64,000 nucleotides of DNA from Orbilia blumenaviensis (Eukaryota; Ascomycota; Orbiliomycetes; Orbiliales; Orbiliaceae), in NCBI GenBank assembly GCA_036872755.1, contig JAVHNS010000007.1:2356001-2420000 (forward strand). Reading direction: 5' to 3'. Of the stretch, positions 1 through 13,799 are shown one piece after another. Below the pieces are notes generated by a model. That model was not told where the DNA came from, did not search any database, and saw only the letters and a program-made list of their open reading frames with translations. The stretch's first letter is position 1. Each line of letters begins with the position of its first letter. The position numbers and the translations under genes were made by a program.

Positions 1-521
1 TATTTAATAATAATTAAAAAATTATTAATATATTTATTAATTTAAATAATATTATTAAATATTTATAAAAATTATATTTTATTTTAAATATTATTTTTTA
101 TTTCTCCCTTATTGTAATATATATTAAATTATAAATTTTTTTTAAATTTAATTTAATAAATATTTTAATATTTTATAATTAATTAAAAAATTTATTTATT
201 AAAAATAATAAATATTGATTTTTTATTATTATATTATTAAATATTTAGTAATTTATATAGAGTTGTAGTAAATTATCTTTTTTTTTTATAAAAAAAATAA
301 ATATTTTTGTTAATAAAAAAAATTTATAAATAAAATTTTTTAATTTTATTTTTTTTATATATAATTTTAATACTTTATTTTTAATTAAAAAAAATTTATA
401 AATTGGTTTAAAAAAAGGTGTGGTATCTTGTATTAATAAAATTTTATAATTTTAAAATTAATATTTTAATAATTTATTTATTATTTTTTTTTTTTTTAGA
501 TTTATGAAATTAGTATATTTT
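1..521. other. AT-rich flank, no gene seen
   Basis: Almost pure A and T with homopolymer runs. I see no coding frame, RNA gene or known repeat. It ends at the first base of a Ty3/gypsy LTR, so it is the outer flank of that insertion. A slightly GC-richer patch (about 405-435) was not assigned. Confidence 0.5.
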
Positions 522-1088
522 TGTCACGGCCAGTTATACTAGGTATATTTTAGCATGTTAAACATAAGTTTGTTTAACTTTGGATTCAATTCATAGATTA
601 AATTTATGATATAAATATTTAGATTATAAATTTAGGAATAAATTAGACTAAAATTAAACTATTTGTAAATATGTTGTACCAATAATATATTTCTAAAATA
701 AATTATATAAAAAAACATTATATATAATTTGGTGTGTTATGTATATATAATGTTTTTTGGGGTACATAACATTTAAATTTATAAATAATTTACATTTATA
801 TAAATGATGTTTATATATATAAAAATTTTTAAATAATAATAATTTTAAAATTTTTTTTTAAATTTTATTAATTAATTTATTAATATTTAATATATTTTAT
901 TTATTATTTTTATTTATTAAATTTAATATATTTTTATTAGGAATTATATTATTTAATATTTTTATATTCAATTTAATTTATTTTAAAAAAATAATTTAAA
1001 TATTTTAAATTAAGAATATAATTAATTAAAAAACATTAAATTATTTTAAGAATTTTTTATTTAAAAAATATTTAAGATAAATATAATA
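522..1088 (+). repeat. Ty3/gypsy LTR, left copy
   Basis: The LTR starts TGTCACGGCC and ends at a decayed form of GTGTAACA, giving TG...CA termini and about 567 bp. The first 260 bases keep unusual G and C for this window while the rest is bleached. The first 40 bases align with the other three LTR copies (9112-9658, 46527-47081, 57703-58260), and all differences I checked there are transitions. The orientation is set by the RT and integrase reading direction in the linked internal DNA. Confidence 0.8.
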
Positions 1089-4000
1089 TTTTAATTAATT
1101 TAATTTTTAACAATAAAATAAAAATTATATATCAAACAATAATAATAATATTGAATATTATAATTTTTATAATGTTATTTACAAAATAAGAAATAATTTT
1201 TTTAATAGAATAATATATTTATTAATTATAATTTAAAATTAATAGATATAGATAGAAAAATTATTTGTAAAATAGGTTGAATTATTTTTTTTAAAACTAA
1301 TTATTAATAATGAAAATTTAAAATTAATATAAATTAATATTCTATTTGGATAATATAAAAATATTAAATATATTAATATTATAATTAAAATATAATTAAT
1401 ATTAAATTATTTTTAAAAATATAAATAATTATTTAATATAATATTAAATTTATTTAATATAATAATTAATATAAAAAAATTTTTAAATAAACAAATTTCA
1501 TTAATTATAAAAAATTTTATAATAAAAATAATTATTTTAAAAATAGAATATAAGTAAGTTATTATAAACAAAAAAAAAATATTTTTACAAAAATAATTAA
1601 AATATAAAATTTTTAAAATAGATTATAATAAGAAAAAAGTTAGAATTAATATTAATAAAACATTTAAAATTAAAAATTTAATAAAATACTTTAATAAATT
1701 TAAAAAAATTAATTATTTTTTTTATTAATTTTTAATTTATTTTAAAATATAAAATAATAGATTTTTAAATAATAAATTTAAAATTATCTTTACAAAAATA
1801 TATTTAAAAAACCCAATCTTTTAAACATTCATTAATTATAATAATTATTATATCAAAAATAAAATTATTTTTAATATCTATATTTTTAAAATTATAATAA
1901 ATTTCAAAAAATTTATTATATTTTTTAAATAATAATATAAAAAAAATAATAAAATTAATAAAGTTTATAAAAATTTTAAAAAATTTAAACAAATTAACTC
2001 AATTTATAAATATTTTTACAAGTTTAACCAAATTATTTTTTTTATTAAATAAAATAAATCTAATATTATTTACCAAGCCTAAAAAAAATTAAAATTAAAA
2101 CTAAAAATTTAAATTTTTTTTAAAAAATAATAATTTAAAAAACCCCTCAAACACATAAAAATACAAAAAATAATTATTGAAATTGATGATATTTATTAAC
2201 AAAATAAACACAATTAAAAAAAAAAAAATTTTTATAATTATAATTTTAAAAAAAATAAGAATAAGGGGAAAATACTCCAAAATTAAAATAATAAAAAAAA
2301 TAAAAATTAATATAAAAATAAAAATAAAAATTTTATTTTAAATAAAATTTTTAATTTAACCTTTATAAATTTTAACATAATTCAATATAATTATTTATAT
2401 AATAAGAAATTTAAAAAATTAAAATTTAATAATTTTATTTATTATAATTATAATAAATTTAAATATATTACTAAAAATTATAAAAAATTATAATAAAATA
2501 ATATATTTTAATAATATAAAAATATTAAATTTATGAATATTAATTTTTTATTATTATTTATTATAAAGAAAATTTAAATAATATATTAATTTATTTTTTA
2601 AAAAATTAAATAATTTTAATAATGAATTTTTAAATAAATTTTAAATTATTTAATTATTTTTAATTAATTTATAAATACTTTTAAGTTTATTATTTAAAAA
2701 AAAAAAATTAGATTTAAAATTATTTTAATTATTTATAATTTAATTTTTTAAAAATATTATTAACTTTAGAATAATTTGATATTTAAAATTTATTTAAATT
2801 ATAAAAAATATTTTAATAAAAAATTTTTTTAAAAATACATATTTAAAAAAATTTATTATATTTATTTAATTTATATTAACTCCATACCACAAAATTTTAA
2901 AATTTATTTATAATTCACTAATATAATAAAAAATTTTTTTATTAAAATAGATTTATTATTTATTTATAACTAAATTTTTTATAAATAAAAAAAATTTTTT
3001 TATAAAATATTTAAATAATAAAAAAGAAATTTATAAAAAAATTTTTTTTAACTTTTTAATTACATTTTATAAAAACTAGAATAATAATAAAATTTTTATC
3101 TTTAAAATTTACATTAATAATATAATTTTTATGGAATTTAAAAAAAAATAAATTTAATATATAAATTATTAAAAAGGAATTTATAATTAATACAAAAATT
3201 ATAATCATACAATTTAAAATTAATTGGATTGTAAATATTTAAATTATTATATTATTTTTATTACTAAATATATTAAATATAGATATATTAAAAATTAAAA
3301 ATAATTTTTTTTTAAGAAATATTAAAATATTTTTTTTTTATATTAATAACAACTTTTATAAAATTGATTTTATAAAAAATTAAAAAATTTATTATAAAAA
3401 AATTAAAAACATTAATTTTTCTTTTATTTACAAATAAATTAATAAAATTAAATATATTATTTTAAAATATTAAAAAATTATTTTTAATTATTATTTATAT
3501 AAAAATTGATTTTTAAATATAAAATTTTATAATTATGTTTTTTATTTTTATAATTTTTATTATAATAAATAAAATTTATATATTAAATATTTTAATTTTA
3601 TTTAATTTATTTTTTATGATTTTAATATTTTTTTTAATTATAGAAAATATTTTTGTTAATATTTTTTTTAAATTATTATTTAATTTTTAATTTATTAAAA
3701 TACTTATATTATTTAATTTAATATTGATTATAAGAAAAAAATTATAGAATATTATAAAAAAAATAAATATTATTATATAATTAGTATTAAATATATTATT
3801 AAATACAATTTAATAAAAAAAAAAAATTATTAATATTAATTTTATAAAAAACCAATTATTTATTTATTTTATAAAAAATATAATTTTTATATTAATTATA
3901 TTTAAAAATATATTATTTTTATTGGAAATTTTTATATTTTAGAAATTAAATTAAATATTTAAAATATAAAATAATAATATATATACTATTAAAATTTTAT

Positions 4001-5187
4001 TTTTAATATTTAATTTAATTTTAAATATTATTTTCAAAAAAATTATTTTAATTATAAATAAAATAATTTTATTTTATCTTACTATTAATTTAAAATTATT
4101 AATTTTAAATAAAATTATTTTAAATTAAAATTTAATAAATTTTTTCATATTAATAAAATTAAATTTACTAATATTTATAAAAAAATAAATATAAAAAAAA
4201 AAAATTAAAAAAATTTTAAAATTTAATATTATTTAAAAAATTTAAATTATATATTATTAAAAATAAATTATTTAAATAATTTTTTTTACAATTAATTAAA
4301 AATTATTTTTTTTTATTAATTAATATTAATAAAAATTTTAATATATTTTTATTAAACTATAAAATAAAAAATTTATTTATTTATTTTAAAATTATTAAAC
4401 AACTTAAATTATTTTATATTTAAAAATTTTAAAAAATATATATTATTGTTTTTAATAATAATTTTTTTAAAATAATTATTTATAAAATTATTTTTATATT
4501 TTTTATAAATAAATATTTAAAAATAATTATAATAAATATTTTAAAAATTTTTTATGAATTGGTTTTTAAATTTTTTTAATTGGAAGAATATAATTTAAAT
4601 ATTAATTAAAAAATTTAATATTTTAAATTTTTAAAATATAATTATAAAAAAATTTATTTTAAAATTTAATTAAATAATTAATCTTTAAAAAAATTTATTA
4701 TTAATTTATCTAACATATGTTATAAAAAAAAATTAATAATTATTTTTAAAATAAATTTTATTTTATAAAATATATTTTTTTTAAAATATAAGAAATTAAT
4801 AAAAAAAAAAAAGAAATTTTAAATTAAATTTTTAAAAATAATAAATTAATTTTTTAATTTTTAAATAAAAAAAATTTTTTGTTGAAAATTAATTAATTTA
4901 TATATTATATTTTTTTAAAAAAAAAAATTTAATTAAAATTTTTATTTATATATATATATATAAAAAAAAAATTATAATTTATATAAATATATTAATAAAA
5001 ATTTTTATAATAGATTTATATAATTTTTTAATTTATTTGTAAAATATTTTATATTATTTGTATTAAAATTTAATAAAAATTATAAATATATATTAATTAT
5101 AAAAGTTTAAATAATATTATAATTAAAAATATTAAATTTTTATTATTAATAAACAAGTTTTTCAATTATTTAATAAAAACAAATTAT
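1089..5187 (+). other. Internal Ty3/gypsy DNA, gag/protease expected but unreadable
   Basis: This is where gag, protease and the RT N-terminus should be. The part from about 4.2 kb onward aligns with gypsy DNA at 51.3-52.05 kb and 62.2-64 kb. Stops are dense in all frames, and I could not find a zinc knuckle or an aspartic protease triad. A minus-strand ORF of 62 codons at 1804-1992 is low-complexity (K, F, I, N) and is not a gene. The site corresponding to the H11 insertion is empty here (junction 4641/4642). Confidence 0.5.
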
Positions 5188-5600
5188 TTTATTAAATTAA
5201 ATATTATTAATATTTATTATAATATTAAAATAAATTTAAAAAAAAAATAAAAAATGGTTTTTTAATATTGTTATAATTTATTTAAATATTTAATTATATT
5301 ATTTAAATTAATTAATATATTAATTTTTTTTTAAATTTTTATAAATTATATGTTTTAAGAGTATATAAATATTATTTATATTATCTATTTAAATAATATT
5401 TTAATTTTTAATAAAATATTAAAAAATATAAAAAAAATATTAATATAGTATTAAAATCCTTTTAAAACTATAATTTACATATAATATTAAATAAATTAAA
5501 ATTTATTATTATTAAATATAAATTTTTAAAAATTATAATTATTTTAAATAGAATTAAAATAAATTTTAAAAAAGTTTAAATTATTTAAAATTAGTTTTTT
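5188..5600 (+). pseudogene. Ty3/gypsy reverse transcriptase, mutated
   Basis: RNA-templated DNA polymerase domain of the retroelement. From 5188 the frame reads FIKLNIINIYYNIKI, matching the family's FTKLDL.gAYnlIRI block. Exactly 66 codons later in the same frame (5386) comes YLNNILIFNK, the decayed catalytic YLDDILIFSK block; both Asp codons are now Asn by G-to-A change. Downstream, VLKSF-stop-NYNL and NKLKF match the usual VL..L..n.L.l..kKCeF segment. Stops sit where Trp, Gln or Arg codons would be expected. The same block at 62012-62023 on the minus strand keeps YLDD. Nonfunctional. Confidence 0.8.
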
Positions 5601-7229
5601 TTTAAAAATATTAAAAAAATATAATTATTTTTTAAATTTTATAATTATTATTAACAATTTATTTAAAAATATAATTTTATATTAATAATATTTTTTAAAT
5701 TTATTAAAAAATAATTAAAATTTAAAATAATATTCAAAAAAATTTAAATTTTTGAAATTTTTAAAAAATTTTTTATTTTTATTTCTATTCTTAAATTTTA
5801 TAATTTAAAATTATTTATTAAAATTAAAATTAACATTTTTATAATAATATTAAAAATTTATTTACTTTAATTTTATAAAAATAAATAATAATATTTTATT
5901 ATCTATATTTTTTATAAATTTAATATAACATAACTATAATATATTATTTATAATAAAAAATTAATAATTATTATAAAAGTATATCAAAAATAATATATTT
6001 ACCTTCAAAATAAAAAATTTTTCACCATTCTATTTAATTATAAAAATCTTATTTATTTCCTAATTATAAAAAAATTTAGCAAATAATAAATTTAATAATA
6101 AAAATTTTTTAATAAATATAATATAAAAATAATATATTTTAAAAAAAAAAAAATATTTTTACAAATATAATAAATAAAAAATAAATTTTATTAAAAATAT
6201 TAAACTTAATAAAAAAGCAATTTTTAAATATAATAATATTAAAAATTAGATTTTTATTAATAAATTTTTAAATTTGATAAAATATAATATTAAAAACAAT
6301 TTTTAATAAAAAATTTTTAAAATTTATAAATAAAATCTTATTATATAATAAATTTTAAAAAAAAAAAAAACATTTTTTTATTTTAAATTAATTAATAAAA
6401 TTATTATATTTCAAAACTTATTTTATATTTTAATTAAGAAATTTTAAAAAAAAATTATTTTTTTACATTATAATTATTTAATTTATAATTATTTAAAAAT
6501 TAATTATATTTAAAAATTTATTATAAAGATTTATTTTTAATTTTAAATAAAAAAATAAATTAAAAAATATATTAAAACTTATAATTTTTATTATAAAAAT
6601 AAATTTAATTAATATAAATTTTACAAAATTTTTAATTATATAATATATTAAATATATTTTTTAAAATTATTATTTATAATTTTATGTAAAAAATGTTTTT
6701 AATATAAAATTTTTTATTAACAAATTATATAATAAAATATTAATTATTATAAATAAATTAATAAAAATTATTATTTTTATCTTATAAAATAATTAATAAA
6801 AAATTAAAGAATTATAAAAATTTATTATAATTATATTTTTTTTAAATATAAAATTTAATAAAAATATATTTTTAATTATGATTTTTTTTTTATAAATAAA
6901 TATTAATAATCAATTATAAATTAAATTAATATTAAATTAAATATTACAATTAAAAATTATACTTAAATAAATAAAATTTTTAAAAAATTTATTTAAATTT
7001 TAAAATTTACTTTAAAATTTTTTAATTATATCCAAAATAATTAAATATTTTTTTTATTTATAATAAAATTTATTTATAATACTTTTTAATATTTAATTAC
7101 TAAATACACTTTATACAAAATATAAAAAAATAAACATCTAAAATTATTTTTTTTTTTTTATATTAAAAAAAATTATTCTTAAAATTAAAAAATATATAAA
7201 ATTAATAAAAAATATTTATAATATTTTTA
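5601..7229 (+). pseudogene. RNase H and integrase N-terminal/core region, badly decayed
   Basis: Position between the RT block and the integrase C-terminus implies RNase H, the integrase zinc-binding domain and the DDE core. Near 6685 a reading resembling FVKKCFN could be the second half of the HHCC zinc finger, and the following residues are loosely compatible with the stretch before the integrase core. I could not find the catalytic D, D and E. Treat as a positional inference. Confidence 0.35.
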
Positions 7230-7690
7230 TAAAAAATTTTTAATTTTTATAAAAAAAAATAAATATTATTATAAAAACAATAAAAAAAACTTTAAATTTT
7301 AAAAAAAAAAATAAAGTATATTTATTTGTATAAAATTTAAAAATTAAGTAATTTAATAAAAAATTTAATTTTTAAAAATTTAATTTATATATAATTAAAA
7401 AAAAATTTAAAAAATATTATTTTAAATTTAATATATTTAAACTAATATAAATATATAAAATATTTTATATTTTAATTTTAAAAAAAACTTTTTTAAATTA
7501 AAAAAAATTTAAATAAAATTAAAATTAAATATAATAATTATATAGAATATAAAATTAAAAAAATTTTTAATAAATTTAATAATAATAATAAATATTTTAT
7601 TTATTAAATTATTTTTTATAAATTAAAAAATAATTTTTAATAATTAAAAAAAAATATTTTATTATAAATATATAAAATTATTTTAGAAAT
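7230..7690 (+). pseudogene. Integrase C-terminus plus probable chromodomain
   Basis: From 7316 the frame reads VYLFV-stop-NLKIK, then a run alignable with the chromovirus integrase tail (KVYL..rNLKtkrPSKKLd...GPf.I....Y.L.LP...kIHpVFHiSlL). The matching minus-strand copy near 48.87-48.92 kb reads KIYLFVQNLKTKYFNKKL, which is clearer. From 7545 a run EYKIKKIFNKF, then KYFIY-stop-II and a double stop where a Trp pair would fall, fits a chromodomain (yeVEkIld...YlVkWkgY...ntWEP). Chromodomains target integration to marked heterochromatin. The frame shifts between the two blocks. The site of the H9 insertion is empty here at 7243/7244. Confidence 0.65.
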
Positions 7691-9111
7691 AAAAATATTT
7701 TATTAATTTAATACTTTTACACTTAAAAAAAATAAAGAAAATTTAAAAAAAATAAAAATTAATATATTTTATAAATTTTTAATTTACAAAAATATAATTT
7801 TTTTATTTAATTAATTTTTATATTTATAAATTTTTTTATAAATATCTACTTTTACAAATATATAATTTAAAAAATATTTATAATATTATTTATTAATTAT
7901 TTTTTAATTTTTTTAAATATTTTATTTTTTTAATTAACAAAATTTTATATTTAACAATATTAACAAATAATTATCAAAAATTATATAATAAAATAATATT
8001 ATAAATTATTAAAATTAATAATTTAATATAAATTATAAAAAATAATAAAATATAATTTAATTTAAAAATAAAAAATTATAAATATATAATAAAAAATTAA
8101 TTAAATTTTAAATAATATTTTAAAAAAAATTTTTTATAAAAAAATAAAATAATTTTTATCTTACTTAACAAAAAAATTTATTATATTTATAAAATATTAT
8201 AAAAAAAATTAAATATTTTATTAAATATTAATAAATTTTTATTAGTTTTTTTTTTAATAATTAAATTATTTAAATATTATATTATTTTTTATAATTTTTA
8301 TTTTTTATAAAAAAAAAATTTTTAATATTTTATATAATTATTAAATTTTAATAAATTAACATTTTAATTTAATTATAATAATATTAAATTCAATAAAAAT
8401 TTTATAAATTTTATTTAATTTTTAATAATTTTTAATATACTATTTTATATTAATAAAAGTTTCTTCCAATTTTTTAAATTTTTATTTCAAATTTTTATAA
8501 TATAATTTATTAAAAATTTTAAATTAAAATATTTTATAAAAAAAAAAAAACAAAAATTATTTATAAAAAATTATATTATATTTTTTTATTTTATTTTATT
8601 TATAATAAATTTTATATTTAATATTTTTTTTAATATAATATAAATATAATTATTTATAATATAATATAAATATAAAATTATAATTTTTAAATTTTTTAAT
8701 TTAAATTATTTAAAAAAAATAATTTTTTTTATTTTATTTAAATACAATTTTCTAATTTTTTTTTAAATTTTTAAATAATATTTTATTATATAATTAAAAT
8801 AAAAAACTTAATATTATTTTATATATATAAAAAAATATTTTATAATTTAAATTTTAAAATTTAATTATAATATAAATTACAATTATTTATATTTAATTTT
8901 AATTATATAATTATATAATATAATTATAAAAATTATATTTTTAAAATATAATTTTTTATATATAAATTTTTTTTAAACAAATTTTTATATAATAAAATTT
9001 ATAAATAAATTTTATATAAAAATTTTTTATTAAATTTTATTATATTTTTTTTAATAAAAAAATCTTATATAAAAATTTTTTTTTTAAAATTTTTTTTAAA
9101 AAAAAAAATAA
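7691..9111 (+). other. 1.4 kb between integrase and 3' LTR, function unknown
   Basis: This stretch is present in all three long gypsy copies (here, 47.1-48.5 kb and 58.3-59.7 kb), so it belongs to the element. It is long for a 3' untranslated region. No frame is open for any useful length and I recognise no protein. It could be a decayed extra ORF or a long non-coding tail. Confidence 0.5.
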
Positions 9112-9658
9112 TATTATAATTAATTATATTAAATATATTTTAACATATTAAATATAAATATTTAATTTTAAATTCATATAAATAAATTTATAATATAAAT
9201 ATTTAAATTATAAATTTAAAAACAAAACAAAATTAAAATTTATAAATATATTATAAATAATATATTTTTAAAATAAATTATATAAAAAATATTATATATA
9301 TTTATGTATTATATATATATAACATTTTTAAGTATATAATATTTAAGTTTATAGATGATTTATATTTATATAAATAATGTTTATGTATATAAAGATTTTT
9401 GAATAATAATAATCTTAAAATTTTTTCTCAAATTTTATTAGTTAATTTATTAATATTTAATATATTTTATTTATTATTTTTATTTATTAAACTTAATATT
9501 TTTATATTAAAAATTATATTATTTAATATCTCTATATTTAATTTAACTTATTTTAAAAAAATAATCTAAATATTTTAAATTAAAAATATAATTAATTAAA
9601 AAATGTTAGATTATTTTAGGAATTTCTTATTCAGGAAATACCTGAAACAGGTGTAACA
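9112..9658 (+). repeat. Ty3/gypsy 3' LTR
   Basis: The decayed start (TATTATAATT, from TGTCACGGCC) directly follows internal DNA. The end, CCTGAAACAGGTGTAACA, is well kept. The last 330 bases hold more G and C than the first 200, the mirror image of the left LTR. Length is 547 bp. Confidence 0.8.
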
Positions 9659-11969
9659 ATAATTAAAGTATTAGTTAATTTAAAATATATTATTTAAAAT
9701 TTAAAATGTTTATATTTTGTTTTAAATATTATTTTTTTTTTTATTTTTTTTTATTATTTTAATATAATTATAGGTTTTATAAATATTTAGATGGATAAAG
9801 TATTTAATTTTTTTTAATCAATTTAAAGTTTTACTAATTTATGGTAAAAAATATTGATTTTTAATAGTGATAATATTAAATTTTTTTTAATTAATATAAA
9901 ATTATAATTCTTTATTTTTTTTAAAAATAAAAAAAATAAAAATTTTTTATAAGCTATTAAATTTTTTAATAAATTTTTTAATTATGTTTTTTTTAATTTA
10001 TATTTTAAATATTTTAAAGTATTTTTTATTTATTAATTTTATTAGTTTTTAAATTAATTAAATATTTAATAATATAAAAATTTTTATATTTTTTTTTTTT
10101 TTAATAATAAAATATTTTCTTTTTTTTTAAAAAATACCTTTGTTAAATTTTAAAATTTTATAAAAAATTTTATTAATTTAATTATTTTAATTATATTATT
10201 TATAAATATAATTTCTTTTTATTTTTTGTTTAAATTATAAATAATAAAAATTAATTTTTATTTTATAATTTTTTTAAAAATTTTTATATTAATAATTGTG
10301 ATTTGAAATATATAGTTTAAATAAATTTAATTAATTTTTTAATTAATTTAAATATTATATTTCTTATATTATAACTTTCCCAAGTTTAATAATTTAATAA
10401 TATTAATAATATCAACATTAATTATTTTTTTATAATTTTAAATTTTTATTTTAAATTAAATTATTTTTTTAATTAATTTTTTATTTTTGTTAAAATATTT
10501 TATAATTTTAAAAATTTTTTTAAAATAAAATAAAAAATTATTTTTAATTGTAAATTTGTAATTTATATATATTCTCATATTATTATTATTTAAATATATT
10601 AAAATATTAATAGTTTTATAAAAATAAAAATACAAAATAATAGAAATTTTAATATACAATTTAAATAAAGTATTAATTTTTTTAAAATTTAAATAAAAAA
10701 AAAATTATAATATATAAAAAAATTTATAAAATTTTTTGAAATTATGGTTTTTTTAAAATAACAAATAATTTTTTGCCTTTTTTATATATTATAATTTATA
10801 GATAAACTTAATTTTTTTTGTTATTTTATTAAGAGTTTTTTAATATTATTATTTCATAATAAAATTGATTTTATTTTGAAATTCTTTATACATAAAACTT
10901 TTAATATTTTGGTTTTTAATTAAATAAAAATCATAAAAAATTTATTTATTTTGTTTTTTTATATTTTTTTTATTTAAATAATTATTTATAAAATGTTTTT
11001 TTTTATTATAATATAAATAAAATTTCTAAATTTAACATTTATTTTTTTTTTTTCTTAAATTAATTATTTTTTAATATTTCCAATAAATTAATCTATAAAT
11101 CCAAACCTAAAATAATTGTTTTTTTAAATTTATTATAATTATTTATTATTATTAATTTTAATTAATTTTTTTAATATTAGAGTTGATGTATTTTTTTTTT
11201 GAAATTTTTTATTATTTAAATTTTAAGATTTTTTTTTTTATATTTAATATTTATTAATTATTATTAAAATGCTAATATAATATAATAAAATTGTTAAAAT
11301 TTTTAAAAAGTATTTTTTTAGTAATTAAAAGTTTTTTTATTTTTATGTATAATTTATATTAAAAATATATAATTTAAATAATGTTATTATAATTTAATTG
11401 TTTTATTAATTATTTAAATTTTATTAAATAAATTAAAAATAATTTATTAATTTATTTTAAATTTTTTAATTTTTTTTTTGTTGTTTTAATAAAGTTAAAA
11501 TTTTTAAAAATCTTTTTAAATTATATAATAAATTTAATATAAATATTTTAATTTTATATTTTTTTATTAATATTATATTTATTAAAAATTAATTTTATTA
11601 AATTATTTTTAAGAAAATTAATAATATATATAATTTTTTTTTTGAATATAATAAATTTAATAATTTTTTTTTTATATTTATTATTAAATTAAATTAGAAA
11701 ATTTTATAATTTATAAAATTTAATATTATTAAAAAAATTGGAATTTAGGAATTTAATATTTAAAATAATTATTAAAATTATTATAAATATATTATTTTTA
11801 AAATATTTAAAAATTATTATTATAATTTTAATTTATTTAATAATAAATTTTAATAAAGTGATAATTATAATTTTGTTTTTAATATTTTTTTTTTTTAAAA
11901 AATTTATTTTTTAATAAGATTATAATTAATATTTAAATATTAAATTAATAAAATTATAAAATAATAAAG
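9659..11969. other. Unassigned AT-rich block with C depletion
   Basis: No gene found. The plus strand keeps G but is nearly free of C, a strand-biased decay pattern. A minus-strand ORF of 67 codons (10456-10659) is low-complexity. On the minus strand near 11.1 kb a short reading IILGLDL resembles the LGxDW motif at the end of gypsy proteases, but nothing nearby confirms it. Probably old retroelement DNA. Confidence 0.4.
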
Positions 11970-12582
11970 TGTAAGAAATTATATAAATATTAATTAAAAT
12001 ATTAAAATAATATATAAATATTATAAGGTAAAAATAAAATATTAATATAAATATTAATTAATATTTAAATTATTATTTAATTTTTTAAATATATAATAAT
12101 AAATATAATAATTTAAATAAATAATTAATAAAAAAAATATAATATTAAATTAAATAAAAAATAAATTTAAATTAGATATTTAAATATATAAAATATTAAG
12201 TTAAATAGGAAATAAATTTAAATTAAATATTTAAATATATAAAATATTAAATTAAATAGGAAATAAATTTGAATTATTTAAATATATAAAATATTAAATT
12301 AAATAAAAATTATTTTTTAATAAATTAAAAATTTGTGTAGGGTAAAAATTTAAATAAATTATATTAATATATATATAAAAATAATATAAATAATATTATT
12401 TTATAAATTTTAAAAATTAAATTTAAATATTTTTTTATTTTAAATTTATAGTTTATATTATATTATATGATTTTTTTTTTAATTATAGTATTATTTGGAT
12501 ATTTTTTATAGTTATTTTAAGGGTTTTTTTGGTTAACTGGATTTTTGCTTGGAGTTTGTTATGTTGGGAGAGTTTTGTTACA
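11970..12582. repeat. Direct repeat M1 (LTR-like)
   Basis: Aligns with 14681-15236. It is longer because it carries three rather than two copies of a ~50 bp tandem unit (12165-12310). The last 110 bases keep G, including a readable GGTTAACTGG, where M2 has mostly A. Confidence 0.65.
12165..12310. repeat. Tandem repeat, ~50 bp unit, about 3 copies
   Basis: Successive units contain AAATAAATTTAAATTA, then ATTTAAATATATAAAATATT, then AAATTAAATAGG. The partner repeat M2 has about two copies, so the number changed after the two repeats separated. Confidence 0.6.
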
Positions 12583-13799
12583 GTAATAATATTATATATT
12601 ATTATAATAAATTAAAAAAAATTATAAATTATATAATTATATTTAAAATTTTTACTTATTATAAAATTTTTAAGATTATAATTTTATAAAATTTAATTAA
12701 TTATATTTATAATATAAAAAGTAGTAATTTATTTTAAATATATTTTATATTTATTTTTATATAATAAATATATTTTTTGAATTTTATAATAAATATTATT
12801 ATATATATATATAATTTAAATTATAATAATATTAATATTATATTACATAAATATAATAATTAAAATTATTAATAATTATATTAAAATATATTAATATATT
12901 TAAATTATTGATTATTATTGAGGTTGTAAGGGTACTAATATTAATAATTGTATTATTATTATTAATATTATAATATTATTAATATATAAAATATTTATAA
13001 TTTTAAAAGTATTATTAATATTTTCTATATTATTAATATAAATATTATTATATTTATATTTATTAATAATAATAATTATAATAATTAAATAATATAAAAA
13101 ATAAAAATAAAAATTATTTTAATAAAAGTTAAAATTATAAATATAAAAATTTATATTAATGTAAAATAATAAAGAAACAAAAGATTTTATAAATATAAAA
13201 ATAAAAATTATTCGTTAAATATTTATTTTTATATGTATTATAAAGATTTAGAATATATTATATTAATTATAAAATTATATAATTTGAAATTATAAGTAAT
13301 ATTTATAAGATTTATATTATATAAGTTATAGAAGTTATAAAATTATATAATTTTATAAATATAATTATTAATATTTATAAATTATATAAAATTATATAAT
13401 AATTTATATAATATATATAATCTTTATAATATATAAATAATTAATATTAATTATAATATATAAAATTTATATATATAAATATATAATTTATATTAACAAT
13501 ATTATAATTATATTAATTATTAAAATTAAAATTTAACAAATTTAGTAAAGTTTTTTATTATTTATAAGTTTTTTTATACCTTTTTAAAAAAGTTATAAGA
13601 TTATAAAAATATAAATTAATATTATATTTTATAATAATAATAATTTTATAATAAAAAAATTAATTGTTCAATTTTATTAATATAATTTAAATTTATATTA
13701 TAAAATTAATTGGTTTATATGTTTTATAAATTATATATTTAAATACTGTATTACTTATAATTATTATAATAAATTAAAATATAAAAAATATACATAATA
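12583..13799. other. Core of element M, left part; no gene
   Basis: Very AT-rich, with many short ATTAT and TATAA runs. No open frame of note. A short GC-richer spot lies at 12920-12940 (GAGGTTGTAAGGGTAC). Confidence 0.4.

Larger units (their letters stand above)
522..9658 (+). mobile_element. Decayed Ty3/gypsy (chromovirus-like) LTR retrotransposon, possibly full length
   Basis: Two same-orientation LTRs (522-1088 and 9112-9658) bound about 8 kb of AT-bleached DNA. RT-like sequence lies near 5.19-5.6 kb and an integrase C-terminus near 7.2-7.7 kb, the normal Ty3/gypsy order pro-RT-RH-INT. RT and integrase parts align with the minus-strand copies at 46.5-52 kb and 57.7-64 kb, and distances from RT to the 3' LTR agree (3.7 kb in each after removing insertions). 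Against a single insertion, the 5 bases outside the left LTR (ATTTT) and right LTR (ATAAT) do not match, so this may be two insertions or a recombinant. gag and protease could not be read. Confidence 0.65.

Noticed and set aside
1804..1992. 62-codon minus-strand ORF
   Set aside because: Low-complexity K/F/I/N translation expected from AT-rich DNA. The same applies to 10456-10659 and 23343-23528.
522..9658. A proven single full-length gypsy insertion
   Set aside because: Flanking 5-mers differ (ATTTT and ATAAT), so target duplication does not support one event; kept only as possible.
11095..11125. Gypsy protease (IILGLDL on the minus strand)
   Set aside because: Single short motif; the expected RT downstream on that strand was not found.
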